DNA of 61,327 bases. Origin: DATBSK01 sp964501785 (lineage in GTDB: Bacteria > Actinomycetota > Acidimicrobiia > IMCC26256 > PALSA-555). The notes under the pieces were generated by a model. The model saw nothing but the letters and a program-made list of their open reading frames with translations, was not told the DNA's origin and did no database searches. Shown piece by piece: positions 39,904-48,570 of this stretch. The position numbers were made by a program, and so were the translations under genes. Location of the stretch: contig CAZCUD010000020.1 of NCBI GenBank assembly GCA_964501785.1, positions 1 to 61,327 of the forward strand. Reading direction: 5' to 3'. How positions within the stretch are numbered: position 1 is the stretch's first letter; the number at the start of each line of letters is the position of its first letter.

Positions 39904-41650
39904 CGTCGTTGGGGAGGCGGAGCCGATCAACGAGGAGTCCCGTCGTCGCGGGCGCCTGCATCACCGTCGTGGGCGCCGTTCGAGCGCCCACGACGAGGTC
40001 GCGCCGTCGCCCGCGCGCGCCGAGCCGCACGACGCGGCGGCCTGGCTCCCGCTCCCGGCCCCCGACACGCTCCCCAGCGTCGACGAGCTCCTGGCACCCC
40101 CCGATCTCGGTGCGGGTGATCTCGGTGCGGGCGATGCCGGGGTCCCGCTCAGCCCGCCCGTCGCACCGCTCAGCCCACCTCCCGCGCCCACCGCCCCGAC
40201 CGGGGCCGACGCGTCGGTCGACACGCCGACCGAGACCCCTGCCGGGCCGGGTCGGGCCGAGGCCCCGGAAGCCGCGGCCTGGCTGCCGGTGCCCGAGGTC
40301 CACGACCTCCCACCCATCGACGATCTCCTCGCACCCGGCACGGGCTCGCCGCCACGTGACATCCCCGTGCAGCCGTCGCCCGCGCGCGCCGAGCCCCACG
40401 ACGCGACGGCCTGGCTGCCACTTCCCGCCTCGCACGAGCTGCCGCCGATCGAGCTGGAGCCCGCCGAGTCCGAGGATGCGCCGCCGACGAAGCCGCGGCG
40501 CCACCGCCGTCGCCTCCGGCCGCACCTCCCGAGCCGTCACACCACGGGACGCCTGGCGCTCTTCGTCCTCGGTGTCGTCACCATCGCTGCGGCGTACTAC
40601 GGCGTCACGATGCTCCTCGACCAGGGCGACGACGTGACGATCCGCGCCGACGGGAAGACGATCTCGGTCGAGACCGGGGTGAGCACGGTGGGCGCCGTGC
40701 TCGCGGAGCACGACGTCGCCGTCGGTGAGTTCGACCGCGTCTCCCCGGCACCCGACACCCCGATCCACAACGACATGAGCGTCGACGTCGTGCGGGCCTG
40801 GCCCGTCGAGCTCGACTTCGACGGCGAGCCGACGACGATCTACAGCACCCATCGAGCGCCGCGGGCGTTCGTCGCGGAGGCCGCGCGCCAGCTCGACGTG
40901 GCACCGCAGGCGATCGCGCTGCGCACCAACCCGGGCGAGATCACCGAGGACACGACCGACCTCCTGCTGCGCACCAAGAAGGAGGGGACGCTGCTGGTCG
41001 ACGCCTCCGCGGTCAACTACTCGTCGCCGTCGCACACCGTCGCCGAGCTGCTCGAGGACTACAAGGTCGTGCTCCAGCCGACCGACTTCACCGAGCTCGG
41101 TGGTGACGGAGGCCCGATCGCCCTCGACGCGGTGCTGCCGCCGAGCACCGGCGACCAGAACACGAGCATCGAGGTCGTGCGGGTGACCGGACAGACCGAG
41201 ACCCGCGACGAGCCGTACGACCTCCCCGACGAGCGCCTCCCCGACCCCGAGCTCCCGGTGGGGGAGACGCGCATCCAGGAGCGGGTCACCGGGCTCATGC
41301 GGCGGACCTACTCGCTCGAGCTGCACGACGAGCTCCGAGCGGGCGAGACGCTGATCTCGGAGGTCCCGCTGAAGGAGGCCGTCCCGTACGTGGAGTTCTA
41401 CGGGACCAAGTACAACCCGCTGTGGGACAAGATGGCCCAGTGCGAGACCGGCGGGAACTGGGCCGCGTCCGGCCAGCGCTACCAGGGCGGGCTCGGCATC
41501 TACTTCCAGAACTGGAACCACTACGGCGGCCGTGACTTCGCGCCCACCGGTGGCCAGGCCACGAAGTACGAGCAGATCATCGTGGCCGAGCGCATCCGCG
41601 CCGAGCACGGGTGGCACGCCTGGGGCTGCGCGAAGACGATCGGCCTCTGA
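39887..41650 (+). CDS. Resuscitation-promoting factor, RpfB-like
   Basis: 587 residues. An N-terminal cytoplasmic region holds three imperfect repeats of ARAEPHDAAAWLPLP-(x)n-LPP-(x)-LLAP (about 43-71, 122-150, 166-192) and a basic stretch. One transmembrane segment follows (about 222-244), then DUF348 repeats (about 247-430), a G5-like stretch ending VEFYGTK, and a C-terminal transglycosylase domain (about 507-587) with AQCETGGNWAASGQRYQGGL, including the catalytic Glu. It should cleave peptidoglycan to aid resuscitation and division. The start is doubtful: GTG 39887 lies in a terminator hairpin, whereas an in-frame ATC at 39926 is preceded at eight bases by GGAGG. Confidence 0.9.
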   Translation: MDPSASVVGEAEPINEESRRRGRLHHRRGRRSSAHDEVAPSPARAEPHDAAAWLPLPAPDTLPSVDELLAPPDLGAGDLGAGDAGVPLSPPVAPLSPPPAPTAPTGADASVDTPTETPAGPGRAEAPEAAAWLPVPEVHDLPPIDDLLAPGTGSPPRDIPVQPSPARAEPHDATAWLPLPASHELPPIELEPAESEDAPPTKPRRHRRRLRPHLPSRHTTGRLALFVLGVVTIAAAYYGVTMLLDQGDDVTIRADGKTISVETGVSTVGAVLAEHDVAVGEFDRVSPAPDTPIHNDMSVDVVRAWPVELDFDGEPTTIYSTHRAPRAFVAEAARQLDVAPQAIALRTNPGEITEDTTDLLLRTKKEGTLLVDASAVNYSSPSHTVAELLEDYKVVLQPTDFTELGGDGGPIALDAVLPPSTGDQNTSIEVVRVTGQTETRDEPYDLPDERLPDPELPVGETRIQERVTGLMRRTYSLELHDELRAGETLISEVPLKEAVPYVEFYGTKYNPLWDKMAQCETGGNWAASGQRYQGGLGIYFQNWNHYGGRDFAPTGGQATKYEQIIVAERIRAEHGWHAWGCAKTIGL

Positions 41651-41723
41651 GCCTTCCGATCCGCACCCAGCAACGCCGCCGACACCACGGGGAATCGGTT
41701 GGGGCCTGCTCCGCGAGGCCCGC

Positions 41724-41729
41724 TACGTT
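41724..41729 (+). promoter_or_regulatory. -10 element (TACGTT) of rsmA
   Basis: TACGTT ends eight bases before GTG 41738, consistent with a leaderless rsmA-ispE transcript. Confidence 0.45.
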
Positions 41730-41737
41730 CCTCGGCC

Positions 41738-42568
41738 GTGCCGGTGCTGACCCCCACGGACGTGCGCGCCCTGCTGGCGGAGCACGGGCTGCGTCCGAGC
41801 CGGGCCCTCGGCCAGAACTTCCTCGCCGATCCGAACACCGCGCGCCGCATCGCCCGCATCGCCGAGGTCGGCCCCGGCGATCGGGTGCTCGAGATCGGTC
41901 CCGGGCTGGGCTCGCTCACGCTCGCGCTCGCCGAGGCCGGCGCCGAGGTGCTCGCGCTCGAGCTCGATCGGCACCTGGTGCCGGTGCTCGAAGGGGTGGT
42001 GGCCGAGTCGCCCGCTGTGACGGTCGAGACGGGTGATGCGCTCACGTTCGATTACCGCGCCCGTCTCGCGGGGGAGGGTTGGCGGTGCGTGTCCAACCTC
42101 CCGTACAACGTCGCCACCCCGGTCGTCCTGCGGCTGCTCACCGACGCGCCGCAGGTCGAGCGCCTCGTCGTGATGGTGCAGCGTGAGGTCGGCGAGCGGC
42201 TGGCGGCGGTGCCCGGGTCGAAGGCCTACGGCGCGCCCTCGGTGCGCGTCGCGTACCACGCGACGGCACGCCTCTGCGGTGCGGTGCCCGCGAACGTCTT
42301 CGTGCCCCGACCCAAGGTCGAGTCGGTGCTCGTGTGCCTCGAGCGACGTCGCACCCCGGCCGTCGACGTGTCCTCCCCGGCGTTGATGTTCGAGCTCGTG
42401 CACGCCGGGTTCGCCCAGCGCCGCAAGATGCTGCGGCGCTCGCTGCGTCCGCTGCTCGGCGACCGAGCCGACGCGGTGCTCGTGTCTGCGGGCATCGACC
42501 CGAGTCGGCGCGCCGAGTCCGTCGGGCTGGACGGCTGGGCCGCCATCGCACAGGAGGCGTCCTCCTGA
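41738..42568 (+). CDS. rsmA: 16S rRNA dimethyladenosine transferase
   Basis: A Rossmann-fold methyltransferase of about 276 residues (KsgA) that dimethylates A1518 and A1519 of 16S rRNA during small-subunit maturation. Motifs are RALGQNFLADPNTARRI, the SAM site VLEIGPGLGSLTLALAEAG, the catalytic loop VSNLPYNVATPVV (NLPY), and FVPRPKVESVLVCLE. GTG 41738 is chosen because the family N-terminus starts there. The ispE gene overlaps or directly follows its stop. Confidence 0.95.
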   Translation: MPVLTPTDVRALLAEHGLRPSRALGQNFLADPNTARRIARIAEVGPGDRVLEIGPGLGSLTLALAEAGAEVLALELDRHLVPVLEGVVAESPAVTVETGDALTFDYRARLAGEGWRCVSNLPYNVATPVVLRLLTDAPQVERLVVMVQREVGERLAAVPGSKAYGAPSVRVAYHATARLCGAVPANVFVPRPKVESVLVCLERRRTPAVDVSSPALMFELVHAGFAQRRKMLRRSLRPLLGDRADAVLVSAGIDPSRRAESVGLDGWAAIAQEASS

Positions 42569-42600
42569 ACGAGCTGACGCGGGCGAGCCGACTGGGGCGG

Positions 42601-43476
42601 GTGCGGGCGACCGCGTACGCGAAGCTCAACCTCACCTTGCGCGTCCTGGGACGGCGCGACGACGGGTTCCACGAGCTGGAGGCGCTCACGGTCTCCTTCG
42701 CGGATCCGCACGACGTGGTCGAGGTGCAGGCGGTGCCGCACCCGGGTGGGATCTCGCTCGAGGTCGTGGGCGAGACCGCCGGCGTGCCGACCGGTCCCGA
42801 GAACCTCGCGGTGCGCGCCGGCGAGGCGTTGCTCGTGCGCGCCGGGCGATCGGGTCACGGCGTGAAGATGACGCTGCGCAAGAAGATCCCCGCCGGTGGC
42901 GGTCTCGGCGGGGGATCGGCCGACGCGGCAGGCGCGCTGCGCGCGATCCAGCGGCTGCTCGAGGTCGAGATCGACGACGCGGGCATCCTCGAGCTCGGCG
43001 CGTCCGTCGGATCGGACGTCCCGTTCTGCCTCACGGGTGGGGCCGCATGGATGCGCGGGCGCGGCGAGGTGCTCGAGCCGGCACCGGTGCAGTCGGGCAT
43101 GCCGGTCGTCGTGGTGATCCCGCCGTTCTCGATGGCGACCCGCGACGTGTACGCCGCATGGGACGAGCTGGGCGGGCCGAGCTCGCCCCGCGAGGTGCCG
43201 GCGCCGCCGGGCATCGCTCACCTGGTGGAGACGTGCGCGAACGACCTGGAGCCGGCGGCGGAGGCGGTGGAGCCGCGGCTCGTCGACTTCCGGGGCGACC
43301 TCGAGGCGGCTGCCGGGATGCCGGCCCTGCTCGCGGGCAGCGGGTCGGCCTTCACGGTGATGGTCGGCGACGACCAGGCCGTGGGCTCGGTCGTGCGCAA
43401 GATCCGCCGCGCGCTGAAGGTGCCGGTCGCGTCGAGCCAGACGGTCACGCGGGGTGTGCGGCTCGGCGTCGCCTGA
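42601..43476 (+). CDS. ispE: 4-diphosphocytidyl-2-C-methyl-D-erythritol kinase
   Basis: A GHMP kinase of about 291 residues from this GTG; it phosphorylates CDP-ME in the non-mevalonate isoprenoid pathway. Motifs are TAYAKLNLTLRVLGRR (substrate Lys), FHELEALTVSF, the ATP loop KKIPAGGGLGGGSADAAGAL, and LLAGSGSAFTVMV near the end. An in-frame CTG at 42565 overlaps the rsmA stop (CTGA) and has AGGAGG seven bases upstream, an unusually good site for a non-standard start that would add 12 residues. Either start gives a complete kinase. Confidence 0.93.
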   Translation: MRATAYAKLNLTLRVLGRRDDGFHELEALTVSFADPHDVVEVQAVPHPGGISLEVVGETAGVPTGPENLAVRAGEALLVRAGRSGHGVKMTLRKKIPAGGGLGGGSADAAGALRAIQRLLEVEIDDAGILELGASVGSDVPFCLTGGAAWMRGRGEVLEPAPVQSGMPVVVVIPPFSMATRDVYAAWDELGGPSSPREVPAPPGIAHLVETCANDLEPAAEAVEPRLVDFRGDLEAAAGMPALLAGSGSAFTVMVGDDQAVGSVVRKIRRALKVPVASSQTVTRGVRLGVA

Positions 43477-43484
43477 GCCGCGGA

Positions 43485-43498
43485 CCGGGGATCCCCGG
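43485..43498. other. Short perfect palindrome between ispE and bS22
   Basis: CCGGGGATCCCCGG lies between the convergent ispE and bS22 genes, 9 bases from either stop. It may be part of a weak bidirectional terminator but has no loop of its own. Confidence 0.3.
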
Positions 43499-43507
43499 CC
43501 CGGAGGG

Positions 43508-43609
43508 CTACTTGCCCTGCTGACGCCGCTGCCAGCGCGTCTTCTTCAGAAGCTTCTTGTGCTTCTTCTTGCGCATGCGCTTGCGGCGCTTCTTGATCAG
43601 GGAACCCAT
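43508..43609 (-). CDS. Ribosomal protein bS22 (AURKAIP1/COX24-domain, 33 residues)
   Basis: A very basic 33-residue protein: it starts GSLIKKRRKRMRKKKHKK, continues LLKKTRWQRR and ends GK. It matches the small actinobacterial ribosomal protein bS22, which sits near the decoding region of the 30S subunit and is related to mitochondrial mS38. ATG is well defined. A TAGCGT -10 candidate ends 11 bases upstream, so its leader is minimal. With bL37 at 30140 the window encodes both tiny actinobacterial ribosomal proteins. Confidence 0.92.
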   Translation of the reverse strand: MGSLIKKRRKRMRKKKHKKLLKKTRWQRRQQGK

Positions 43610-43736
43610 GGCGTCGAACGACGCTAGTGGCGGGCGCTCGCAGTGTCACATCGGGCCACGATCACGGGGGTCGCGGCGGGTATGGTCGAAGGACCCGAAG
43701 CCAGACCGGTCTCGGCGCGGTGGAGCCGGGGTGTAG

Positions 43737-43807
43737 TCGGGGGTGGTGTAACGGCAGCACGGGGTCCTTTGGAGTCCCAAGTCGAGGTTCGAAACCTCGC
43801 CCCCGAG
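43737..43807 (+). tRNA. tRNA-Gln (anticodon TTG)
   Basis: Acceptor arms TCGGGGG (43737-43743) and CCCCCGA (43800-43806) pair fully. The anticodon loop CTTTGGA gives anticodon TTG, closed by GGGTC/GTCCC. The T arm is CGAGG-TTCGAAA-CCTCG, and the discriminator is G. The CCA end is not encoded. It lies just upstream of glmU on the same strand. Confidence 0.95.
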
Positions 43808-43867
43808 CCCACTCGACTCAGGCACAGTCAGACGATCGCACCGTAGGTCGGCCACAAGAGGAGGACG

Positions 43868-45310
43868 ATGTACCGACCGCTCTCCGCCGTCGTGCTCGCC
43901 GCCGGCGAGGGCACGCGCATGCGGTCGTCCACGCCCAAGGTCCTCCACCCGCTGTGCGGGCGCCCGATGATCCTGCACGTGCTCGACACGCTCGTGCAGC
44001 TCCCTCTCGAACGGATCGTGGTGGTCGTCGGCCACGGCGCCGAGCACGTGACGAAGACCGTCCACGAGCAGCTCGCGACGGAGCTGCCGATCGAGTTCGT
44101 CGAGCAGCGCGTCCAGCGCGGCACCGGCGACGCGGCCAGCGTGGGGCTCACCCCGTTCGCCGACAGCGTCGACGCCGAGGACGACGTGCTCGTGCTCCCC
44201 GGCGACGCGCCGCTGCTGCTGCCCGAGACCCTCGCCTCGCTCGCGACCGAGCATCGCCTCGCCGAGGCCGCGGCGACCCTGCTGACCGTCGAGCTCGACG
44301 ACCCCACGGGCTACGGGCGGATCATCCGGGGCGAGCGCGGCGGCATCGACCGGATCGTCGAGCAGGCCGATGCCAACGACGCCGAGCGGGAGATCCGTGA
44401 GGTCAACCCGTCGATCTACTGCTTCCGGCGCGGCTACCTCGCCCCCGCGCTGCGGCGCCTCAACCCCGAGAACGCCCAGGGCGAGTACTACCTGACCGAC
44501 GTGATCGAGGTGCTGCGGCGCACCGGTCACCCGATCGTCGGCGTGCGCGGTGACGATCCGACGGAGGCGATGGGGGTGAACGACCGGGCCCAGCTCGCGC
44601 GTGCGGAGGCGGTGCTGCGCGCCCGCATCAACGAGCGGTGGATGCGCGAGGGAGTGTCGATGACCGACCCCGAGCGCACCTATGTGGACGCGAGCGTCGA
44701 GCTCGAGCCCGACGTGCGCCTGCTGCCCAACGTCATGCTCGAGGGGCGCACCGTCATCGGCGCCGGCTCCGTCGTCGGGCCCGACTGCCGGCTCGTCGAC
44801 ACGATCGTCGGTGACGACGTGATCATCTCCCAGACGGTCGCGCGCGAGACGGAGATCGGTGACCGGGCCACGATCGGGCCGTTCGTGTCGATGCGAGCGG
44901 GGACCCGCGTCGCCGCCGACGCGCACGTCGGCACGTTCGTCGAGACCAAGAACGCCGACATCGGCGAAGGCGCGAAGGTGCCGCACCTCGCGTACATCGG
45001 CGACGCCGAGATCGGTCCCCGGGCGAACATCGGTGCGGGCACGATCACCGCGAACTACGACGGGCGCGAGAAGCACCGCACGAAGGTCGGAGCCGACGCG
45101 AAGACGGGTTCCAACACGGTGCTCGTCGCGCCGGTGGAGATCGGTGACGGCGCCTACACGGGTGCCGGCGCGGTCGTCGCGAGCGACGTCCCGCCGGGCG
45201 CGCTCGCGAAGGGCGTGCCGGCACGGGTCGAAGAGGGTTGGGCGCAGCGGCGCGATGCCGAGCGCGACGAAGCGAACGCCGGTGACGGCGACGCCGAAGG
45301 GCGGGGGTAG
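43868..45310 (+). CDS. glmU: Bifunctional UDP-GlcNAc pyrophosphorylase / GlcN-1-P acetyltransferase
   Basis: 480 residues. The N-terminal nucleotidyltransferase (about 1-230) has VVLAAGEGTRMRSSTPKVLH and VLVLPGDAPLLLP. The C-terminal left-handed beta-helix acetyltransferase (about 250-455) has repeated hexapeptides, FVETKNADIGEGAKVPHLAY and IGAGTITANYDG with the catalytic His. It acetylates GlcN-1-P and makes UDP-GlcNAc for cell wall and mycothiol. AGGAGG lies four bases before the ATG. prs starts 10 bases after the stop, as in Mycobacterium. Confidence 0.96.
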   Translation: MYRPLSAVVLAAGEGTRMRSSTPKVLHPLCGRPMILHVLDTLVQLPLERIVVVVGHGAEHVTKTVHEQLATELPIEFVEQRVQRGTGDAASVGLTPFADSVDAEDDVLVLPGDAPLLLPETLASLATEHRLAEAAATLLTVELDDPTGYGRIIRGERGGIDRIVEQADANDAEREIREVNPSIYCFRRGYLAPALRRLNPENAQGEYYLTDVIEVLRRTGHPIVGVRGDDPTEAMGVNDRAQLARAEAVLRARINERWMREGVSMTDPERTYVDASVELEPDVRLLPNVMLEGRTVIGAGSVVGPDCRLVDTIVGDDVIISQTVARETEIGDRATIGPFVSMRAGTRVAADAHVGTFVETKNADIGEGAKVPHLAYIGDAEIGPRANIGAGTITANYDGREKHRTKVGADAKTGSNTVLVAPVEIGDGAYTGAGAVVASDVPPGALAKGVPARVEEGWAQRRDAERDEANAGDGDAEGRG

Positions 45311-45320
45311 CGGAGTGGGC

Positions 45321-46313
45321 ATGGAGCACATGGAGTTCACGCCGAAGAAGCGCCTCATGCTCTTCGCCGGCCGGGGCAACGAGGAGCTCTCCGCCGAGGT
45401 CTCGAAGTGCCTCGACGTGCCGCTCGGCCACGTCGTGCTCTCGAGCTTCGCCAACGGTGAGCTCTACTGCCGCTTCGGCGAGAGCGTTCGGGGCGCCGAC
45501 CTCTTCGTGTTCCAGAGCCACTGCCCGCCGATCAACGACCGGATCATGGAGCAGCTCATCATGATCGACGCCGCGAAGCGGGCGTCGGCGAAGCGGATCA
45601 CCGCGGTCTGCCCGTTCTACGGATACGCCCGCCAGGACCGGAAGGCCGAGGGCCGGGAGCCGATCACGGCCCGCCTGCTCGCCGACATGCTCACCGCGGC
45701 CGGTGTCGACCGGGTGGTCACGGTCGACCTGCACACCGGGCAGATCCAGGGCTTCTTCGACGTGCCGGTCGACCACCTCACCGCGGTGCCGTTGCTCGCC
45801 GAGCACGTCGCCGGCAAGGTCGACGGGCAGGTCACGGTGGTCGCACCCGACGCGGGCGGCGGCAAGCTCGCCCGCCGCTTCGCGAACCAGTTCAACGAGC
45901 ACGGTGTCGAGACCGACCTCGCGTTCATCGACAAGCGCCGTCCGAAGGGCACGCAGAACCTGGCGGTCGCCGAGGAGGTCGTCGGTGAGATCGACGGGCG
46001 GTCGTGCGTGCTCGTGGACGACATGATCGACACCGCGGGCACGATCACCAGCGCCGCGCAGCTGCTGCGTGACCGCGGCGCGGCCGAGGTGCGGATCGCG
46101 ACGACGCACCCGGTGATGTCCGACCCGGCGTCGGAGCGGCTCGCCGCCGCACCGGTGGAGGAGGTCGTGGTCACCAACACGCTCCCGATCCCCGACGACA
46201 AGCGCTTCGACACGCTGACGATCCTCTCGATCGCCCCGATCCTCGCCGAGGCCCTCGACGCCGTCTTCGAGGACACCAGCGTCAGCGAGATCTTCCGCGG
46301 CGACAACGTCTAG
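45321..46313 (+). CDS. prs: Ribose-phosphate pyrophosphokinase
   Basis: A PRPP synthetase of about 330 residues that makes 5-phosphoribosyl-1-diphosphate from ribose-5-phosphate and ATP for nucleotides, His and Trp. Motifs are SSFANGELYCRFGESVRGAD, the flexible catalytic loop CPFYGYARQDRKAEGREPI, VVTVDLHTGQIQGFFDVPVD and the PRPP loop VLVDDMIDTAGTI. ATG 45321 is used; GTG 45315 is an in-frame alternative. It is likely co-transcribed with glmU. A hairpin follows the stop. Confidence 0.95.
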   Translation: MEHMEFTPKKRLMLFAGRGNEELSAEVSKCLDVPLGHVVLSSFANGELYCRFGESVRGADLFVFQSHCPPINDRIMEQLIMIDAAKRASAKRITAVCPFYGYARQDRKAEGREPITARLLADMLTAAGVDRVVTVDLHTGQIQGFFDVPVDHLTAVPLLAEHVAGKVDGQVTVVAPDAGGGKLARRFANQFNEHGVETDLAFIDKRRPKGTQNLAVAEEVVGEIDGRSCVLVDDMIDTAGTITSAAQLLRDRGAAEVRIATTHPVMSDPASERLAAAPVEEVVVTNTLPIPDDKRFDTLTILSIAPILAEALDAVFEDTSVSEIFRGDNV

Positions 46314-46327
46314 CGCGCCGCTCTCGA

Positions 46328-46373
46328 TTCGGCGTCAGCAGACCCGGCTGAGGGCAGTCTCCTGACGCCGAAA
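46328..46373 (+). terminator. Hairpin terminator after prs
   Basis: Perfect 11-bp arms TTCGGCGTCAG and CTGACGCCGAA with a 24-base loop, 15 bases after the prs stop. The right arm overlaps a possible CTG start (46362) of the next gene. Confidence 0.65.
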
Positions 46374-46391
46374 CGATGGTCGTGGCGGCTG

Positions 46392-48503
46392 GTGCCGCCC
46401 CTGCTCCTGCTGTTCGTGGGCACGTTCTCGTTCGCGTACCTCGACACGAGCCTGGCCAGCGTGGAGTCGTCGCTGGGTTCGTTCTACGAGCGCACGCGCT
46501 TCGCCGACTACCGGGCCGGGGGAGGTGACGTCGACACCTTCGCGGCGCGGGCCCGTCGGCTCGACGGCGTCGCGGCGGTCACGACCCGCACGACGGTGAC
46601 CCTGGCCGTGTGGGCGCACGACGGGCGGTCGAAGCTCCAGGCCCAGCTCGTGGGCGTGCCGCAGTCGCCGCCGAGGGTCGACGGGTACCTCGTGGAGCAG
46701 GGGCGCGGGATCGACATCGAGCAGCCGAACGCCGTGCTGATCGACACCCACACCGCCGAAGGCCTCGACCTCGCACCCGGCGCGAGCCTGCGCGTCCTCG
46801 GGCTCGGCGCGGTCGACGACGTCACCGTGCGTGGCGTCGTCGCGTCACCCGAGTACGTCGTGGCAGCGGCCAACGCGCAGCAGCTCGTCACCGCGCCCGG
46901 GCAGTTCGCGGTGGTGTTCGCACCCGAGCCGTTCGTCGCCAACGCGGCCGGCCCCCAGGGGATGCAGGAGGTGCTGGTGCGCTACGAGGCCGGCGCCGAC
47001 CGCGAGCGGCTCGACCGGCGCCTCGAAGCGCTGGCCGCGAGCACCGGCGCCGTGGTGCGCGAGCCGCGCATCGACCAGCCGTCGAACGCGATGGTGCAGG
47101 AGGAGCTCGACGGGCTCGGCGTCGCGCGCGTGCTCGCCCCGGGCCTGCTGCTGGTGCTCGCGATCGTGGTGGGTGGGCTGGCCCTCGCGCTGGTCGTCCG
47201 TGACGGCGCGTCGCCGCGTCACGCGCTCCTCGGCGGGATCATCGCCACCGACGTCGGCGTCGCCGCAGGAGTCGTCGTCGCAGTGCTGACGGCGCCCGCG
47301 ATCACGGCCGCGCTCGACGTCCCCATCACCGAGGTCAGCCTGTCGATCGGCGGGATCGTCGTCGCCATGGCGCTCGGCGCGCTCGCGGTCCTCGGCGCCT
47401 ACGGCGTCGCGAGGATGGTGGCCGCGGAGCGACACATCCGTGTCGCGCGCATCGCGCTCGCCGGTGGTGCCGCGGCCCTGGCGGTCGCGGCGGTCGTCGC
47501 GCCGCTCGGCGTCGTCGACAGCGCGGAGGCCACGCTCGCCCGCGCCGACCGGCTCGAGGTGGTCGACGCGCAGATCGCGTTCGAGACGCCGGTCACCGAC
47601 GAGCAGCTCGAGCAGCTCCGCGCCGTCGAGGGCGTGGCCGTGGCCGAGCCCGTCCCCTCGGCGGTCGTGCAGCTGACCCACGGCAGCGAGGGCTACACGA
47701 CCCAGCTCGAGGCCTTCGTCCCCCGATCCCGGCTCGCGCGCTTCGAGGCACCCGACGGCGGCGCGCAGCGGCTGCCGCGCCGCGGCGTGCTCGTGCCGGC
47801 GCCGCTCGCCGACCTGTTGCGGGTCCGACCCGGCGAGTCGATCGACATCGCGCTTCCCGGCGTCGCGAGCTTCTCGATGCCGATGACCGCGCGCACCTCC
47901 GGCGCGCTCGGGAACCTCGTGTTCACGTCGGAGCCTGCGTTGCGGGAGGCGCTGGACGCTGCGCCCGGCGACTTCGCCGGCGGGCTCTTCGACGTCGCCG
48001 CGGTGCGCTTCGCGCCCGGTGCCGACTCCGCCCGCATCGCCCGCGAGATCACCGGGTGGTCCGACGTCGCGACCTACGTGGACGTCGCCGCCGATCTCGA
48101 TGCCTTCGTCGGCGCGCTGCCCATGCTGCGGGTCGTCTCGTGGAGCCTGCTCGGCATCGGCCTCGTCATCGCCGTGCTCGGCGCTGCGGTCGCGGCCCTC
48201 GCGATCGCGCCCGGCACCGACACCCGCCGGCTCACGTTCGAGCTCGTGCTGCCCGGCGCGGTCGGCGCCGTGGTGGGCGTCGGCCTCGGCATCGCGGCCA
48301 CCGACCGGCTGGTCGAGGCCCTCGCGACGCCGGTGGTGCACCTCGAGCCCAGCCTCGACGGCTCCACCGTGCTGGCCGCGATCGGTGTCGTCGTGCTGGT
48401 CGACCTCGTCGTCGCCGCCGTCCTCGTCCTCCGGTCCCGCCGCACCGGCACCTGCGCCGTCGGCGCCCCGCCCCCACCGCCATCACCGCCACCACCAGGG
48501 TGA
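46392..48503 (+). CDS. FtsX-like permease protein
   Basis: About 703 residues. One N-terminal transmembrane segment is followed by an extracytoplasmic domain (about 20-240) and four helices (about 245-365). A second extracytoplasmic domain (about 375-555) follows, then three helices (about 570-670) and a Pro-rich tail. This two-block layout is that of FtsX/MacB-type ABC permeases. No ATPase gene is adjacent, so the partner must be elsewhere or lost. The start is unclear: GTG 46392 is the first conventional codon, but the frame is open to the prs stop and CTG 46362 (with GAGGG seven bases upstream) would add TPKRWSWRL, a natural topogenic start. Confidence 0.75.
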   Translation: MPPLLLLFVGTFSFAYLDTSLASVESSLGSFYERTRFADYRAGGGDVDTFAARARRLDGVAAVTTRTTVTLAVWAHDGRSKLQAQLVGVPQSPPRVDGYLVEQGRGIDIEQPNAVLIDTHTAEGLDLAPGASLRVLGLGAVDDVTVRGVVASPEYVVAAANAQQLVTAPGQFAVVFAPEPFVANAAGPQGMQEVLVRYEAGADRERLDRRLEALAASTGAVVREPRIDQPSNAMVQEELDGLGVARVLAPGLLLVLAIVVGGLALALVVRDGASPRHALLGGIIATDVGVAAGVVVAVLTAPAITAALDVPITEVSLSIGGIVVAMALGALAVLGAYGVARMVAAERHIRVARIALAGGAAALAVAAVVAPLGVVDSAEATLARADRLEVVDAQIAFETPVTDEQLEQLRAVEGVAVAEPVPSAVVQLTHGSEGYTTQLEAFVPRSRLARFEAPDGGAQRLPRRGVLVPAPLADLLRVRPGESIDIALPGVASFSMPMTARTSGALGNLVFTSEPALREALDAAPGDFAGGLFDVAAVRFAPGADSARIAREITGWSDVATYVDVAADLDAFVGALPMLRVVSWSLLGIGLVIAVLGAAVAALAIAPGTDTRRLTFELVLPGAVGAVVGVGLGIAATDRLVEALATPVVHLEPSLDGSTVLAAIGVVVLVDLVVAAVLVLRSRRTGTCAVGAPPPPPSPPPPG

Positions 48504-48570
48504 CCCGGGGGGAGACGGCGCGGCCGACTGACTTGGTCGGGGCGGGGGCGGGCGGCAAGAATGGTCGGTC

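Noticed and set aside
43808..43867. A second tRNA after tRNA-Gln
   Set aside because: No acceptor or T-arm pairing could be found in the 60 bases before glmU.
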